Assembly: GCF_000772945.1 (NCBI RefSeq)
Contig: NZ_JPVN01000028.1
Location: 1 to 40,884, forward strand
DNA length: 40,884 nt
From: Ureibacillus manganicus DSM 26584
GTDB taxonomy: Bacteria > Bacillota > Bacilli > Bacillales_A > Planococcaceae
Direction: 5' to 3'
Shown here: one piece after another, positions 26,045-35,349 of the stretch
Layout of the letters: each line of letters opens with the position of its first letter
Numbering within the stretch: the first letter of the stretch is position 1
Translations under genes and position numbers: made by a program
The notes under the pieces: model-generated
Database searches by the model: none
What the model was told of the DNA's origin: nothing
The model's input: only the letters and a program-made list of their open reading frames with translations

Positions 26045-26812
26045 TTATTTAGAGGTGGAGTTTTCTATATACTGAAGTCTATCATTAAAGAGAGTTGGAT
26101 ATGATAGAAAGCCAACTAAAATACTAGAAAGAGCTGCTGTTGTCAATAGTGCGAAAATTATAAGTATTTGAAATTGAACAGCCACTACAGGATCTGCTCC
26201 CCCGATAATTTGGCCGCTCATCATACCAGGTAATTGGACAAGGCCAATTGTCTTTTGACTTTCAATGGTTGGAATCATACTTGCTCTAATCGCGCTCTTT
26301 AGTTGCATATGAATTGCTTGCTTTGAAGTACCACCTAATGAGAGTACTAGTTCAATAGAATCTTTGGTTGCTTCAATTTCTGCAGTAAAGCGATTTAAAA
26401 ATAGAATAGAAAGAACCATAGAGTTGCCTATCAACATTCCGCTGATGGGTATGATATATTGAGCAGTTGCTGGAACAATGTTTAGTCCAAGCAAAATACT
26501 TTGTGTAACAACTTCTACAATGATTAAGGTAGTAGCAATTTTCCAAGTTATTCCCTTAATTGCCTTTCCTTTTTTCCTAGCATTAAGAGTGGCTGCAACA
26601 ATCATCAAAGTGATCATTAAGAACATATAGAGATAACTATCTGCATCAAATACAAATTTCAACACATAGCCAACAGCTAAAAGTTGGATAATGGAACGGA
26701 CGGTTGCAACTAATGTATCTTTTTCAAGGCCAAGATTTAATGTTTTAGAAAGTATAAGTGGAATTAAGACAAAGATGAGAGTTAATGCTAATGTAGTGTA
26801 TGTCATAATCAA
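26045..26812 (-). CDS. fetB: FetB-type (UPF0014) ABC exporter permease
   Basis: A 255-aa membrane protein of the UPF0014 family (E. coli FetB/YbbM, B. subtilis YjkA), with about seven helices. Family segments are RSIIQLLAVGYVLKF near residue 39, the ARKKG loop after the third helix, IPISGMLIGNSM near 120, LSLGGTSKQA near 157, and LVQLPGMMSGQIIGGADP near 190-207. With FetA it exports iron and lowers oxidative stress in E. coli. The first codons overlap the end of fetA by 4 bp, so translation is coupled. Confidence 0.9.
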   Translation of the reverse strand: MIMTYTTLALTLIFVLIPLILSKTLNLGLEKDTLVATVRSIIQLLAVGYVLKFVFDADSYLYMFLMITLMIVAATLNARKKGKAIKGITWKIATTLIIVEVVTQSILLGLNIVPATAQYIIPISGMLIGNSMVLSILFLNRFTAEIEATKDSIELVLSLGGTSKQAIHMQLKSAIRASMIPTIESQKTIGLVQLPGMMSGQIIGGADPVVAVQFQILIIFALLTTAALSSILVGFLSYPTLFNDRLQYIENSTSK

Positions 26813-27534
26813 AATTTCCCTTCAAAGAATTGTTGCACTTTACTATTTTTTGTATGCTCAAATATCGATTTATCTCCGCTTTCAACTAACTGACCTTTCA
26901 TCATTACCCATATAAAATCCCCAATATCCTTTGCTTGCTGAAGGTTATGCGTAATCCATATAATTGTTACTCCGTATTCTTTATTGATTTTACGAATAAG
27001 CTGTTCAATTTCACCTTTTGATACTGGGTCAAGTGCAGATGTTATTTCGTCTAATAATAGTATTTTGGGACGGTTCATTAATGTGCGTGCAATGGCAACT
27101 TTTTGCTTTTGACCACCAGATAACTCGTATGCGTCTCTCGTTAGAAAGCTTTCATCTAGTCCTACATTATTTAACATTGAAATTGCTTCTTCCGTATGTA
27201 AATTTGACCTTTGTAACTTTATTGGTAATGCTAAATTATCAAAGACACTTCCTCGAATCATTGGGGCGTTTTGTAAAACAATGCCAACCTGTCGCCTTAA
27301 AGTCGTAGGTTCAAATTCAGTTATTGGATGTTGGTCAACAATTATTTCTCCATTCGTTGGAGAAATCAACCCATTACATAACTTAAGAAGTGTCGTTTTT
27401 CCAGCACCTGACGGACCAACAAGAGCAGTAATTTTCCCTTTATAAATTGTATCGGTAATTCCCTTTAGTATAAGAGTTTCACCCCGCTCCAAACTAATAT
27501 CTTGAAATTGAATTGCTGCTCCATTTTTACTCAT
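26809..27534 (-). CDS. fetA: FetA-type ABC exporter ATPase
   Basis: A 241-aa ABC ATPase. Walker A is GPSGAGKTT (40-48), the Q loop lies at VLQN (86-89), the signature is LSGGQ (138-142), Walker B is ILLLDE (158-163) and the switch His is 196 (WITHN). Pairing with a UPF0014 permease identifies it as FetA (B. subtilis YjkB), part of a putative iron exporter. ATG at 27534 is preceded by GAGGTGAT. The two-gene operon runs opposite to pncB, with 147 bp between start codons. No Fur box was recognised. Confidence 0.9.
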   Translation of the reverse strand: MSKNGAAIQFQDISLERGETLILKGITDTIYKGKITALVGPSGAGKTTLLKLCNGLISPTNGEIIVDQHPITEFEPTTLRRQVGIVLQNAPMIRGSVFDNLALPIKLQRSNLHTEEAISMLNNVGLDESFLTRDAYELSGGQKQKVAIARTLMNRPKILLLDEITSALDPVSKGEIEQLIRKINKEYGVTIIWITHNLQQAKDIGDFIWVMMKGQLVESGDKSIFEHTKNSKVQQFFEGKF

Positions 27535-27617
27535 TTCGTTAGATCACCTCATTATATTATGCAATTTTTTAATAAAAGAATTTGTGCATTAGTATGAAAC
27601 TTTAACTGTTCATATCG

Positions 27618-27645
27618 TTGTCGTTTTTAGCAAATAGTGTATACT
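27618..27645 (+). promoter_or_regulatory. Sigma-A promoter of pncB-nadE
   Basis: TTGTCG (27618-27623), a 16-bp spacer and TATACT (27640-27645). It overlaps an upstream in-frame ATG at 27637, which supports the later start at 27682. Confidence 0.6.
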
Positions 27646-27681
27646 ATGACTAATTATGAAATTGGGAAGAAGGGGCTTCTT

Positions 27682-29148
27682 ATGAAAACAAATTATGCAG
27701 ATGATAGCTTAACATTACATACTGATCTCTATCAAATAAACATGGCCGAAAGCTATTGGGCAGATGGGATCCATAATCGCAGGGCTATCTTTGAGTTGTA
27801 CTTTCGTAAATTGCCATTTGGAAACGGATATGCGATATTTGCTGGCTTAGAACGAATGCTAGATTACTTAAAGAATTTTAAATTTAGTGAAACAGATATT
27901 GAGTATTTAAAACAATTAGGATATCAAGATGATTTTATTGAATATTTAAAAACAGTTCGTTTTACAGGTACAATGCATTCTATGGTCGAAGGTGAAGTGG
28001 TTTTTGCAAACGAACCATTAGTAAGAATCGAAGCATCATTAGCTGAAGCGCAATTAATCGAAACGGCATTGTTGAACATCGTGAACTATCAAACACTTAT
28101 TGCGACGAAAGCAAGTAGAATTAAACACATCATTCCAAATGATAATGCTGCAGAGTTTGGCTCAAGAAGAGCGCAAGAAATGGATGCAGCTATTTGGGGT
28201 GCGCGTGCTGCAATTATAGGTGGTTTCGATTCAACGTCGAATGTACGTGCAGGTAAACTGTTTAATATTCCGGTTTCTGGTACTCATGCGCATGCAATGG
28301 TTCAAGCGTATAAGAGTGAGTATGAAGCATTTCACTCCTATGCAAGAAGACATAAGGATTGTGTATTCTTAGTAGACACGTACAATACGTTAAAATCGGG
28401 TGTACCAAATGCGATAAGAGTAGCAAAAGAATTAGGAGACAAAATTAATTTTGTAGGTGTTCGACTAGATAGTGGTGACATCTCGTTTTTATCAAAAGAA
28501 GCACGACGTATGCTAGACGAAGCTGGTTTCCCAAATGCAAAAGTTATCGTTTCAAACGATTTAGACGAATACACAATATTGAATTTGAAAGCTCAAGGAG
28601 CGAAGGTGGACTCATGGGGCATTGGTACGAAGCTAATTACAGCTTATGATCAACCAGCGTTAGGCGCAGTATATAAAATAGTAGCGATTGAAAATGACTC
28701 AGGCGAACTAGAAGATACTATTAAAATTACAGCGAATGCTGAAAAAGTGTCGACTCCGGGCTTAAAAAATGTATTCCGTATAATTAATAAAGAGAACGGA
28801 AAAGCAGAAGGCGATTATATTGCAATGGTAGATGAAAATCCAGAATCAGAAGAACGCATTAAAATGTTCCATCCAGTTCATACATTCATCTCTAAATTTG
28901 TAACAAACTTTGAAGCTCAAAATCTGCATCAAAAAGTTATAGAAAATGGAACTATTATATATAACAGTCCTTCTGTTTTGGAAATGAAGAACTATGCCTT
29001 AGAAAGATTAAATTTATTGTGGGATGAATACAAACGTTCACTAAACCCTGAGGAATACCCTGTTGATCTTAGTCAAAAATGTTGGGATAACAAGATGAGA
29101 AATATACAAGAAGTTCGTAATATGGTTCATAACATGGAGAACTATTAA
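27682..29148 (+). CDS. pncB: Nicotinate phosphoribosyltransferase
   Basis: A 488-aa enzyme that makes nicotinate mononucleotide from nicotinate, PRPP and ATP, the first step of NAD salvage. Conserved parts are LHTDLYQINM near residue 11, FELYFRKLPF near 36, the EFGSRRAQ segment near 155, GTHAHAMVQAY near 199 with the phosphorylated-His region, and the phosphate-binding VRLDSGDI near 258. Length matches the Gram-positive long form. ATG at 27682 has AAGAAGGGG upstream. nadE follows after 13 bp, so the operon covers the first and last steps of salvage. No NiaR site was recognised. Confidence 0.95.
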   Translation: MKTNYADDSLTLHTDLYQINMAESYWADGIHNRRAIFELYFRKLPFGNGYAIFAGLERMLDYLKNFKFSETDIEYLKQLGYQDDFIEYLKTVRFTGTMHSMVEGEVVFANEPLVRIEASLAEAQLIETALLNIVNYQTLIATKASRIKHIIPNDNAAEFGSRRAQEMDAAIWGARAAIIGGFDSTSNVRAGKLFNIPVSGTHAHAMVQAYKSEYEAFHSYARRHKDCVFLVDTYNTLKSGVPNAIRVAKELGDKINFVGVRLDSGDISFLSKEARRMLDEAGFPNAKVIVSNDLDEYTILNLKAQGAKVDSWGIGTKLITAYDQPALGAVYKIVAIENDSGELEDTIKITANAEKVSTPGLKNVFRIINKENGKAEGDYIAMVDENPESEERIKMFHPVHTFISKFVTNFEAQNLHQKVIENGTIIYNSPSVLEMKNYALERLNLLWDEYKRSLNPEEYPVDLSQKCWDNKMRNIQEVRNMVHNMENY

Positions 29149-29161
29149 GGAGGGCTGACCC

Positions 29162-29989
29162 TTGGACAATTTGCAAAAAGGTATTATAGAAGAATTGAAA
29201 GTATTACCACAAATACAACCTGAAGATGAAGTGCGTAAATCAGTAGAATTCTTAAAAGCCTACGCTAAAAAGCATACATTTCTAAGGTCATTTGTCATCG
29301 CAATAAGCGGTGGGCAAGACTCTACTCTAGTAGGTAAACTAATTCAAATAGCTGTAAATGAGTTAAATGAAGAAGTTGGTAAACAACAGTATGCTACAAT
29401 CGCTGTTCGTCTTCCATACGGTACTCAAGCAGATGAACAAGACGCTCAAGACGCACTTCAATTTATAGAACCAACTAAACTAATTACAGTAAATATTAAA
29501 CCAGCTGTCGATGCAAGCGTGAAAGCTTTAAAAGAGGCTGGGGTTGAATTAAGCGATTTCGCTAAAGGAAACGAAAAAGCTCGTGAGCGTATGAAAGCTC
29601 AATATTCAATCGCGTCAATGAATGATGGGGTCGTAGTAGGGACTGACCATGCGGCTGAAGCTATAACAGGTTTTTATACAAAGTATGGTGATGGCGGGGT
29701 AGATTTAACACCAATTTTCCGTTTAAATAAACGTCAAGGTAGGCAAATATTAGCTTACTTAGATTGTCCTGAACATCTTTATTTGAAAACACCAACAGCG
29801 GATTTAGAAGAAGAACGACCAGCACTTCCTGATGAAACAGCTTTAGGTGTAACATACGATGTAATTGATGATTATTTAGAAGGAAAAGAAGTTCCTGAAA
29901 AAGCACGTAAAGTAATTGAGGGACATTATTTAAGATCCCAGCATAAACGTCATACACCTATCACAATATTTGATGACTTTTGGAAATAA
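29162..29989 (+). CDS. nadE: NH3-dependent NAD synthetase
   Basis: A 275-aa homodimeric NAD synthetase that amidates deamido-NAD using ammonia and ATP. The N-type ATP pyrophosphatase P-loop is ISGGQDSTL near residue 49. Other signatures are [17 protein letters not shown] near 82, [15 protein letters not shown] near 138, [20 protein letters not shown] near 160-180, and [17 protein letters not shown] near 208. There is no glutaminase domain, as in B. subtilis (272 aa). Start is the TTG at 29162 after AAGGAGGG. A terminator follows. Confidence 0.96.
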   Translation: MDNLQKGIIEELKVLPQIQPEDEVRKSVEFLKAYAKKHTFLRSFVIAISGGQDSTLVGKLIQIAVNELNEEVGKQQYATIAVRLPYGTQADEQDAQDALQFIEPTKLITVNIKPAVDASVKALKEAGVELSDFAKGNEKARERMKAQYSIASMNDGVVVGTDHAAEAITGFYTKYGDGGVDLTPIFRLNKRQGRQILAYLDCPEHLYLKTPTADLEEERPALPDETALGVTYDVIDDYLEGKEVPEKARKVIEGHYLRSQHKRHTPITIFDDFWK

Positions 29990-30009
29990 CAATTAAAGAA
30001 TGAATGTAT

Positions 30010-30043
30010 AACCAGGCCAGGTAAAATTTAGCCTGGTTTTTCT
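30010..30043 (+). terminator. Intrinsic terminator after nadE
   Basis: AACCAGGC (30010-30017) pairs with GCCTGGTT (30031-30038), followed by TTTCTTT. Confidence 0.9.
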
Positions 30044-30113
30044 TTATTTTGAGCATAAATTACCGATATGAATAATATAATATAAGATCGCCTGAAAGGA
30101 GGTAAGTGTAAAG

Positions 30114-30458
30114 ATGAGAACTTCACGGGTTCACTCGATTACGAGTAGTGTTTTTCGTAACTCTCGACAATATTTACAAACGAATGAACGAATTTTTAGA
30201 TTGATAGATGAAGGAGAAGCAAATAGACAATCGTCCAGTCAACAACAGAATGGTAGTCAAAAAAGGGAGTCATCTGCCCGAAATCCACAAGCCCCTATAA
30301 AGCGGTTTAGAAAACAAGAGAAAAGTATAATAATAAGTGGAGTTCATAGTGATGCACAATCTGTTGCAAATCGTCATAATCGTCTTTTAGAAAAGACTTC
30401 GAATCTAAAACACACAAGTAAGAAGTCTCAAATAAACACTTACCGCTCATCGATCTAA
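30114..30458 (+). CDS. Hypothetical basic protein
   Basis: A 114-aa protein I do not recognise. It is rich in Ser, Gln, Arg, Lys and Asn, has no Cys or Trp, no signal peptide and no membrane segment, so it looks largely disordered. A short hydrophobic patch, SIIISGV, lies near residue 71. It is probably a real gene: ATG at 30114 has a near-perfect AAAGGAGGT 10 bp upstream, and terminators lie before and after it, giving a one-gene unit. Composition would suit a nucleic-acid-binding or spore-associated protein, but nothing in the sequence proves that. Confidence 0.7.
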   Translation: MRTSRVHSITSSVFRNSRQYLQTNERIFRLIDEGEANRQSSSQQQNGSQKRESSARNPQAPIKRFRKQEKSIIISGVHSDAQSVANRHNRLLEKTSNLKHTSKKSQINTYRSSI

Positions 30459-30487
30459 ATAAATGTCTTATGTAAAAGCTAGAATTT

Positions 30488-30519
30488 AAGTCTGTCTCTA
30501 AAAAGAAACAGGCTTTTTT
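30488..30519 (+). terminator. Intrinsic terminator after the hypothetical gene
   Basis: AAGTCTGT (30488-30495) pairs with ACAGGCTT (30508-30515) with one G-U pair, followed by TTTT. From here to 30704 no gene is seen; AAATCCAA/TTGGATTT (30599/30628) can form a small hairpin before moxR. Confidence 0.65.
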
Positions 30520-30704
30520 GTTTAAGACTGTATAAATTTAACATGTATAGATAAGTTTAAGAATATATATTATTTGTTACATTTTGTAAAAATAAATTAA
30601 ATCCAATTCTATTAGTTGTTTTCAATCTTGGATTTAGTTATGCTTTAAATATATTTTTTTGTAAATTCTGACTACTGTTGCGCCGGATTGGGAGGTTTGG
30701 TAAT

Positions 30705-31649
30705 ATGCATCAAAAAATAGAAGAGGTTATAAGTAATATCGAGAAAGTCATGATAGGTAAACGAGAAGTTGCTCAGTTGAGCGTTATTGCAATGCTTGCA
30801 GGTGGACATGTACTACTTGAAGACGTTCCAGGTGTCGGTAAAACAATGATGGTACGTGCACTCGCAAAATCCATGGGACTAGAGTTTAAACGTATTCAAT
30901 TTACCCCTGATTTACTTCCTTCAGATGTGATTGGTGTTTCAATATATAACCCGAAAACATTACAATTTGAATTTAGACCGGGTCCGATCTTAGGTAATAT
31001 CATTTTGGCTGATGAAATAAACAGAACTTCTCCAAAAACACAATCCGCATTGTTAGAAAGTATGGAAGAGGCCTCAATTTCCATTGATGGTCAAACAATT
31101 CAAATTCCAAAACCATTCTTTGTAATGGCAACGCAAAACCCCATCGAATATGAAGGGACATATCCATTGCCAGAAGCACAGCTTGATCGATTTATGTTAA
31201 AGATAAGAATGGGGTATCCAACGCCACAAGAAGAAGTGGAAGTGCTTCGTCGTGCTGAAAATAAGCAGCCAATCACAACACTAGATTCCGTTATTTCTTT
31301 AGATGAACTATTAGAGCTGCAAGAAGAAGTAAAAGCGGTTTATGTAGAGGATTCTATAAAAGCATATATTGTACAAATTGCTAGAGCAACAAGAAAAGTA
31401 AGTGAGGTATATCTTGGTGTTAGCCCACGTGCTTCAATAGCACTTATGAAAGCATCTCAAGCTTTTGCAAAAATGAACAATCGTGATTATGTTATACCGG
31501 ATGATGTTCAATATTTAGTACCTTATGTATTTGCTCACCGAATCATTTTGAGACCTGAAGCAAGATATGATGGGATTACACAGGAAGCAATTTTAAACCG
31601 TATCATTAACAAAGCCATCGTTCCGATTAAAAGGTATGCTGAGAAATGA
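30705..31649 (+). CDS. yeaC: MoxR-family AAA+ ATPase (YeaC)
   Basis: A 314-aa MoxR ATPase, a chaperone-like AAA+ protein that remodels partner complexes. Walker A is DVPGVGKT (40-47), Walker B is ILADE with D103/E104, sensor 1 lies in ATQNPIEYEGTYPLPEAQLD, and the C-terminal lid carries GVSPRAS. I chose the ATG at 30705, with GGGAGGT 8 bp upstream; an open frame from 30678 spans that site. It overlaps the DUF58 gene by 4 bp (ATGA), and the three-gene order matches yeaC-yeaD-yebA of B. subtilis. Substrates of such operons are not well known; cell-envelope functions are often proposed. Confidence 0.92.
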   Translation: MHQKIEEVISNIEKVMIGKREVAQLSVIAMLAGGHVLLEDVPGVGKTMMVRALAKSMGLEFKRIQFTPDLLPSDVIGVSIYNPKTLQFEFRPGPILGNIILADEINRTSPKTQSALLESMEEASISIDGQTIQIPKPFFVMATQNPIEYEGTYPLPEAQLDRFMLKIRMGYPTPQEEVEVLRRAENKQPITTLDSVISLDELLELQEEVKAVYVEDSIKAYIVQIARATRKVSEVYLGVSPRASIALMKASQAFAKMNNRDYVIPDDVQYLVPYVFAHRIILRPEARYDGITQEAILNRIINKAIVPIKRYAEK

Positions 31650-32833
31650 GCAAGGTAAAACCTGTCTTTAAAAAAATAAGTAGTCTTATCGTAATTTTGC
31701 TGTTAATAATCATTACATTTAGTTATGCCATGTTTCAAGGTGGATTCGTGAGTTGGTTCCTTTTTTATTCACTTATTCCTTTTTTACTGTACTCATTTTC
31801 ACTAGCTCTTGTACCCATTAATATCCAAAATGTTCATAGAGAAATAATGCCTTCGGTTGTTGAAAGAGGAGATAGTGTACGTGTTACTATCCATTTTCAA
31901 AATAAAACTTGGTTTCCATTGATTTTTTTAACAGTTCGTGAAATCGATCTAGAAAAACAGTTTTTCGATAAGGCAACAGGCAACATTAGTAATATATTTT
32001 TTGTCGGTTGGAAAAGGAAATTCGAATGGACGTATGAAATAAGAAACTTGAATAGGGGTCAATTTACTTTTCAAGGGTTAGAGTTTACTGTAACAGATTT
32101 TTTTGGATGGACGGTACGTAAAAAAAGAACCAATGATACACAAAGTTTTACTGTGTATCCAAGAGTTACAGAATTAAAATATCAACAAATACAAATGCAA
32201 TATGACCAAGGTGGTATTGCATCGGTAGTCCCTATTGTAAAAGATACGAGTATGGTAACAGGAGTCCGGGATTACCAAGCGGGAGACCGTTTCTCGTGGA
32301 TCCATTGGAAGTCGTTTGCAAAGAATGAGACACTACGAACGAAGGAATTTGAAGATCGTACAACGCAGCATATTTTCTTGTGTATCGATCGAACGCATTT
32401 TTACAATTTTGAAGAAGTTGTAGATCTATCTGCATCGATTTTAAGAAGTGTTGTAAAGAATCAAGGTGATATTTCATTCTTATCCTATGGTGATACGAGA
32501 AGTTTTTTCCCTAATATTAAAACTCAAAGCCAGTTTCAAAAGGTGCTAAAACATTTAGCCACTGTTTTGCCTGATGCTACTGATTCTATTTATTCTATTC
32601 TTACAAAAGAGTTAAATCATTTAAGTTCCTCTACGTTTATATTTATTACGGGCAATTTTTCAGATGAAATGTCACATTTCTTTATGAATAGTTCAAATTT
32701 AATGCGTGGAGCAATTTGTTTTGTAGTTGATGATGGTAATATGCTTACAAAAAGAAATTATCCAAATGTAAAAGTGATTACACTATCAAAAGAACATTTT
32801 AAAAATGCTTTCACGGAGGTGTCGAAGCCGTGA
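31646..32833 (+). CDS. yeaD: DUF58 domain protein (YeaD)
   Basis: A 395-aa membrane-anchored protein. Two hydrophobic helices fill about residues 11-52. A beta-rich region resembling a CARF/arrestin-like fold follows, then the DUF58 signature GVRDYQAGDRFSWIHWKSFA (206-225) and a VWA-like domain beginning with IFLCIDRT, whose MIDAS-type residues are only partly visible. Partner of the MoxR ATPase in most genomes. Start ATG overlaps the moxR stop, and its end overlaps the next gene by 4 bp, so the three proteins should be made together. Confidence 0.88.
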   Translation: MSKVKPVFKKISSLIVILLLIIITFSYAMFQGGFVSWFLFYSLIPFLLYSFSLALVPINIQNVHREIMPSVVERGDSVRVTIHFQNKTWFPLIFLTVREIDLEKQFFDKATGNISNIFFVGWKRKFEWTYEIRNLNRGQFTFQGLEFTVTDFFGWTVRKKRTNDTQSFTVYPRVTELKYQQIQMQYDQGGIASVVPIVKDTSMVTGVRDYQAGDRFSWIHWKSFAKNETLRTKEFEDRTTQHIFLCIDRTHFYNFEEVVDLSASILRSVVKNQGDISFLSYGDTRSFFPNIKTQSQFQKVLKHLATVLPDATDSIYSILTKELNHLSSSTFIFITGNFSDEMSHFFMNSSNLMRGAICFVVDDGNMLTKRNYPNVKVITLSKEHFKNAFTEVSKP

Positions 32834-35040
32834 AAACAAATAACTTTCACTATATGGAGCTCGCACTCTATTACATTGTAGTTTTTTTTATTTTACAAGA
32901 GTGGTTAATTCCTATTTTAGAACTGACAAAAACAGGTCACATGGAGTTAATTCTATTATTTATAGGTGTTTGTTTAATTATTAGCTTATTTAATGTCCAC
33001 TTTATTATTTCATGGATTATTAAGTTAGCTTATATTGCATGGTTTATAACGGATGTTTATGAAGACTTATCTATTCTATCAACAGATGGCCTATTGTTTT
33101 TACTTTCAGAAATGCATTATAACATTGTCACTGTCTTTAGTGGTAGATGGCTAGAAATTACGGATCCGTTCCGAACGTTTTTATTCTTTATATTAATCTG
33201 GATGTTAATCTATCTAATTCATTATTGGATTACTATAAGAAAAACAATTTTTTACTTCCTTGTATTAACGATTTTCTTTATCGCAACATTAGATACTTTT
33301 ACAGAGTATGATGGCAATTATGCAATGATTAAGATTGTTTTACTTGGATTGATAATGACAGTATTTTTATATGTTAAAGGCTTAATTGTACAAGCTGGTA
33401 TTACACTTCAGTGGCACAAGTACGTAAAACTGGTTATGCCTACAATTCTCATAATAGGATTAGTAAGCATACTAGGAATCACTCTGCCAAAATCAGAACC
33501 AATTTGGCCAGACCCAGTACCATTTATAAAATCGGCAACCGGTCAAGGTGATGGTGTTGAAGGTGGTAACGGAGTATCAAAAGTTGGCTACGGAACAAAC
33601 GATAGTAGGCTTGGTGGGGCGTTTGTTGCAGACGACACAGTAGTGTTTTTAGCGCAAGCTGACTCTAAACAGTATTGGCGTGTGGAAACGAAAGACACTT
33701 ACACATCAAAAGGATGGGAACAGTCTGTTACTACACCAACAGAATCAGTGTATTTTAACTTGAATGAAGATATCAATTATTCTATACCAACAGGAACTGA
33801 TGAAAGTGCGAAGGTAGCTCATATTACACAAATCAACCCATTTGACTTTATTATGCAACCATATGGAATGAAGCGAGTGGAACTAAATCCAGATGATTTA
33901 GAAAATCATTCTGAAATTGGGTTGATCATGAATACAAACACTGAAAAAATTTATCCTTATGGTGATAATAAAATCTTAAAGTTAGAGAGATATAGTGTTG
34001 TGTATAGTAAGCCATCTTTGCTCTATAGCCAATTACAGAGTGAACCATCTGTACCAATCGACCCTATTGTCTTTGAACCGTATCTGCAGCTTCCAGATAC
34101 ATTACCTGATCGTGTAGTAGATCTGGCAAATGATGTTGTAAGAAGTGCTAAAACACCATATCAAAAGGCTAGGGCAATCGAAAGCTATTTTGCTAGAAGT
34201 GGATTCCGATATGAGACGGATGACGTTGCAATCCCTACTGCCGGGCAGGATTATGTAGATCAATTCTTGTTTGAAACGAAGTTAGGTTATTGCGACAATT
34301 TTTCAACTTCAATGGTAGTGATGTTACGTTCGGTTGGTATTCCAGCTCGTTGGGTAAAAGGGTTTATGGGTGGAGAAATTGTTGATACTAGTGGTGGGTT
34401 AAAAACTTACGAAGTAACAAATAATAATGCTCACTCTTGGGTTGAAGCCTATATTCCAGATGTCGGTTGGGTTAACTTTGAGCCAACAATTGGTTTTTCT
34501 AATATGCGTTCAATCGAATTTGATATTGAAACGACGAATCCAGAAGACGAATTAGTTCTTGAGGAAGAAGAACGTACAGTAGAAGAACTAGAAAGAGAAC
34601 GTGAACAACAACCTACGACAAAAGAAAATAACTCAAACTTCTTCGTTGATTTTATAGATATGATAAATAAAAATCACATACTGTTTGTAGTCATTAATCT
34701 TTCTATACTAGTAGCGGGAATATTATTATTAATCTCCCGCAAAAAATGGTTACCGAAATTGTATGTATTTATGAATCGAAATAAACCGATGGACGAAACA
34801 AATTTCGAAACAATGTTTACCAAATTGTTAAAAGCACTTGAGTTTAAAGGGTTTAAACGAAAACATGACCAAACACTACAATCCTTTGCGAAGGAAGTCG
34901 ATAGTGTTCTTGGGACTAAAAAAATGTCTGAAATTACTCACATATACGAACAATTTATCTATGGAAAACAACAAGAGGAAATCGACTTTAATAAAATGAA
35001 AGAAATTTGGGAATTTTTAATCAATCGTAGAATCAGTTGA
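32830..35040 (+). CDS. yebA: Transglutaminase-like membrane protein (YebA, TgpA type)
   Basis: A 736-aa membrane protein with about six N-terminal helices (1-215), a large extracellular region with a transglutaminase core, one more helix near residue 618 and a cytoplasmic C-terminal DUF4129-like domain (about 645-736). The core has Cys488 in LGYCDNFSTS, His535 in NNNAHSW and the closing PDVGWVNFEPT; the last motif has Glu where many members have Asp. It could act as a surface protease or crosslinker. Start is the GTG at 32830, overlapping yeaD by 4 bp, with ACGGAGGTG upstream. A Glu/Gln-rich linker (about 575-600) precedes the last helix. Confidence 0.88.
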   Translation: MKTNNFHYMELALYYIVVFFILQEWLIPILELTKTGHMELILLFIGVCLIISLFNVHFIISWIIKLAYIAWFITDVYEDLSILSTDGLLFLLSEMHYNIVTVFSGRWLEITDPFRTFLFFILIWMLIYLIHYWITIRKTIFYFLVLTIFFIATLDTFTEYDGNYAMIKIVLLGLIMTVFLYVKGLIVQAGITLQWHKYVKLVMPTILIIGLVSILGITLPKSEPIWPDPVPFIKSATGQGDGVEGGNGVSKVGYGTNDSRLGGAFVADDTVVFLAQADSKQYWRVETKDTYTSKGWEQSVTTPTESVYFNLNEDINYSIPTGTDESAKVAHITQINPFDFIMQPYGMKRVELNPDDLENHSEIGLIMNTNTEKIYPYGDNKILKLERYSVVYSKPSLLYSQLQSEPSVPIDPIVFEPYLQLPDTLPDRVVDLANDVVRSAKTPYQKARAIESYFARSGFRYETDDVAIPTAGQDYVDQFLFETKLGYCDNFSTSMVVMLRSVGIPARWVKGFMGGEIVDTSGGLKTYEVTNNNAHSWVEAYIPDVGWVNFEPTIGFSNMRSIEFDIETTNPEDELVLEEEERTVEELEREREQQPTTKENNSNFFVDFIDMINKNHILFVVINLSILVAGILLLISRKKWLPKLYVFMNRNKPMDETNFETMFTKLLKALEFKGFKRKHDQTLQSFAKEVDSVLGTKKMSEITHIYEQFIYGKQQEEIDFNKMKEIWEFLINRRIS

Positions 35041-35065
35041 TTTTACATTATAGTAGGGGTAAAAT
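35037..35065 (+). promoter_or_regulatory. Candidate promoter of the first guaA gene
   Basis: TTGATT (35037-35042), a 17-bp spacer and TAAAAT (35060-35065). A start near 35072 would place the whole G-box aptamer in the leader. Confidence 0.5.
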
Positions 35066-35088
35066 TTAGTGAAAATAATATGAACGGA

Positions 35089-35262
35089 TGCCTTCATATA
35101 AGTCCGATAATATGGTTCGGATGTTTCTACTAAGTTACCTTAAACAACTTATCTATGACGGCAGGTAGGCGTGTACCTTTTGGTTACGTCTACCTGCTTA
35201 TATATATGATGAGGAGGACGCGTAGAAAAACTTATGTAAATTGGTTTTTCTATGCGTTTTTC
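35089..35262 (+). promoter_or_regulatory. Purine (guanine-type) riboswitch with two downstream hairpins
   Basis: Aptamer at 35089-35163: P1 is TGCCTTCAT with ATGACGGCA (one mismatch), P2 is GTCCGA with TCGGAT, J2/3 is GTTTCTACT, P3 is AAGTT with AACTT and the loops carry the usual ATATGG and CTTAAA. The base before TATG is C (position 74 in xpt numbering), which predicts guanine rather than adenine. Position 73, normally A, is T. Hairpin one, GCAGGTAGGCGT (35161-35172) with ACGTCTACCTGC (35186-35197), shares GCA with P1 and has no T run. Hairpin two, ACGCGTAGAAAAAC (35218-35231) with GTTTTTCTATGCGT (35244-35257), has one and looks like the terminator. Confidence 0.9.
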
Positions 35263-35349
35263 GTATTTTAGGTGCCCTATTCGAATCGTTTGAAAAGGTA
35301 TAAAACCGAAATATTACTGAATTAAATATTACTAGGAGGTTGTATCAGA

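Noticed and set aside
27545-27560. Promoter of fetA-fetB at a TATAAT on the minus strand
   Set aside because: The start would fall in the ribosome binding site and no -35 is present at the right distance.
35089-35163. Adenine riboswitch
   Set aside because: The specificity position before TATG is C, not T, and the downstream gene belongs to guanine metabolism.
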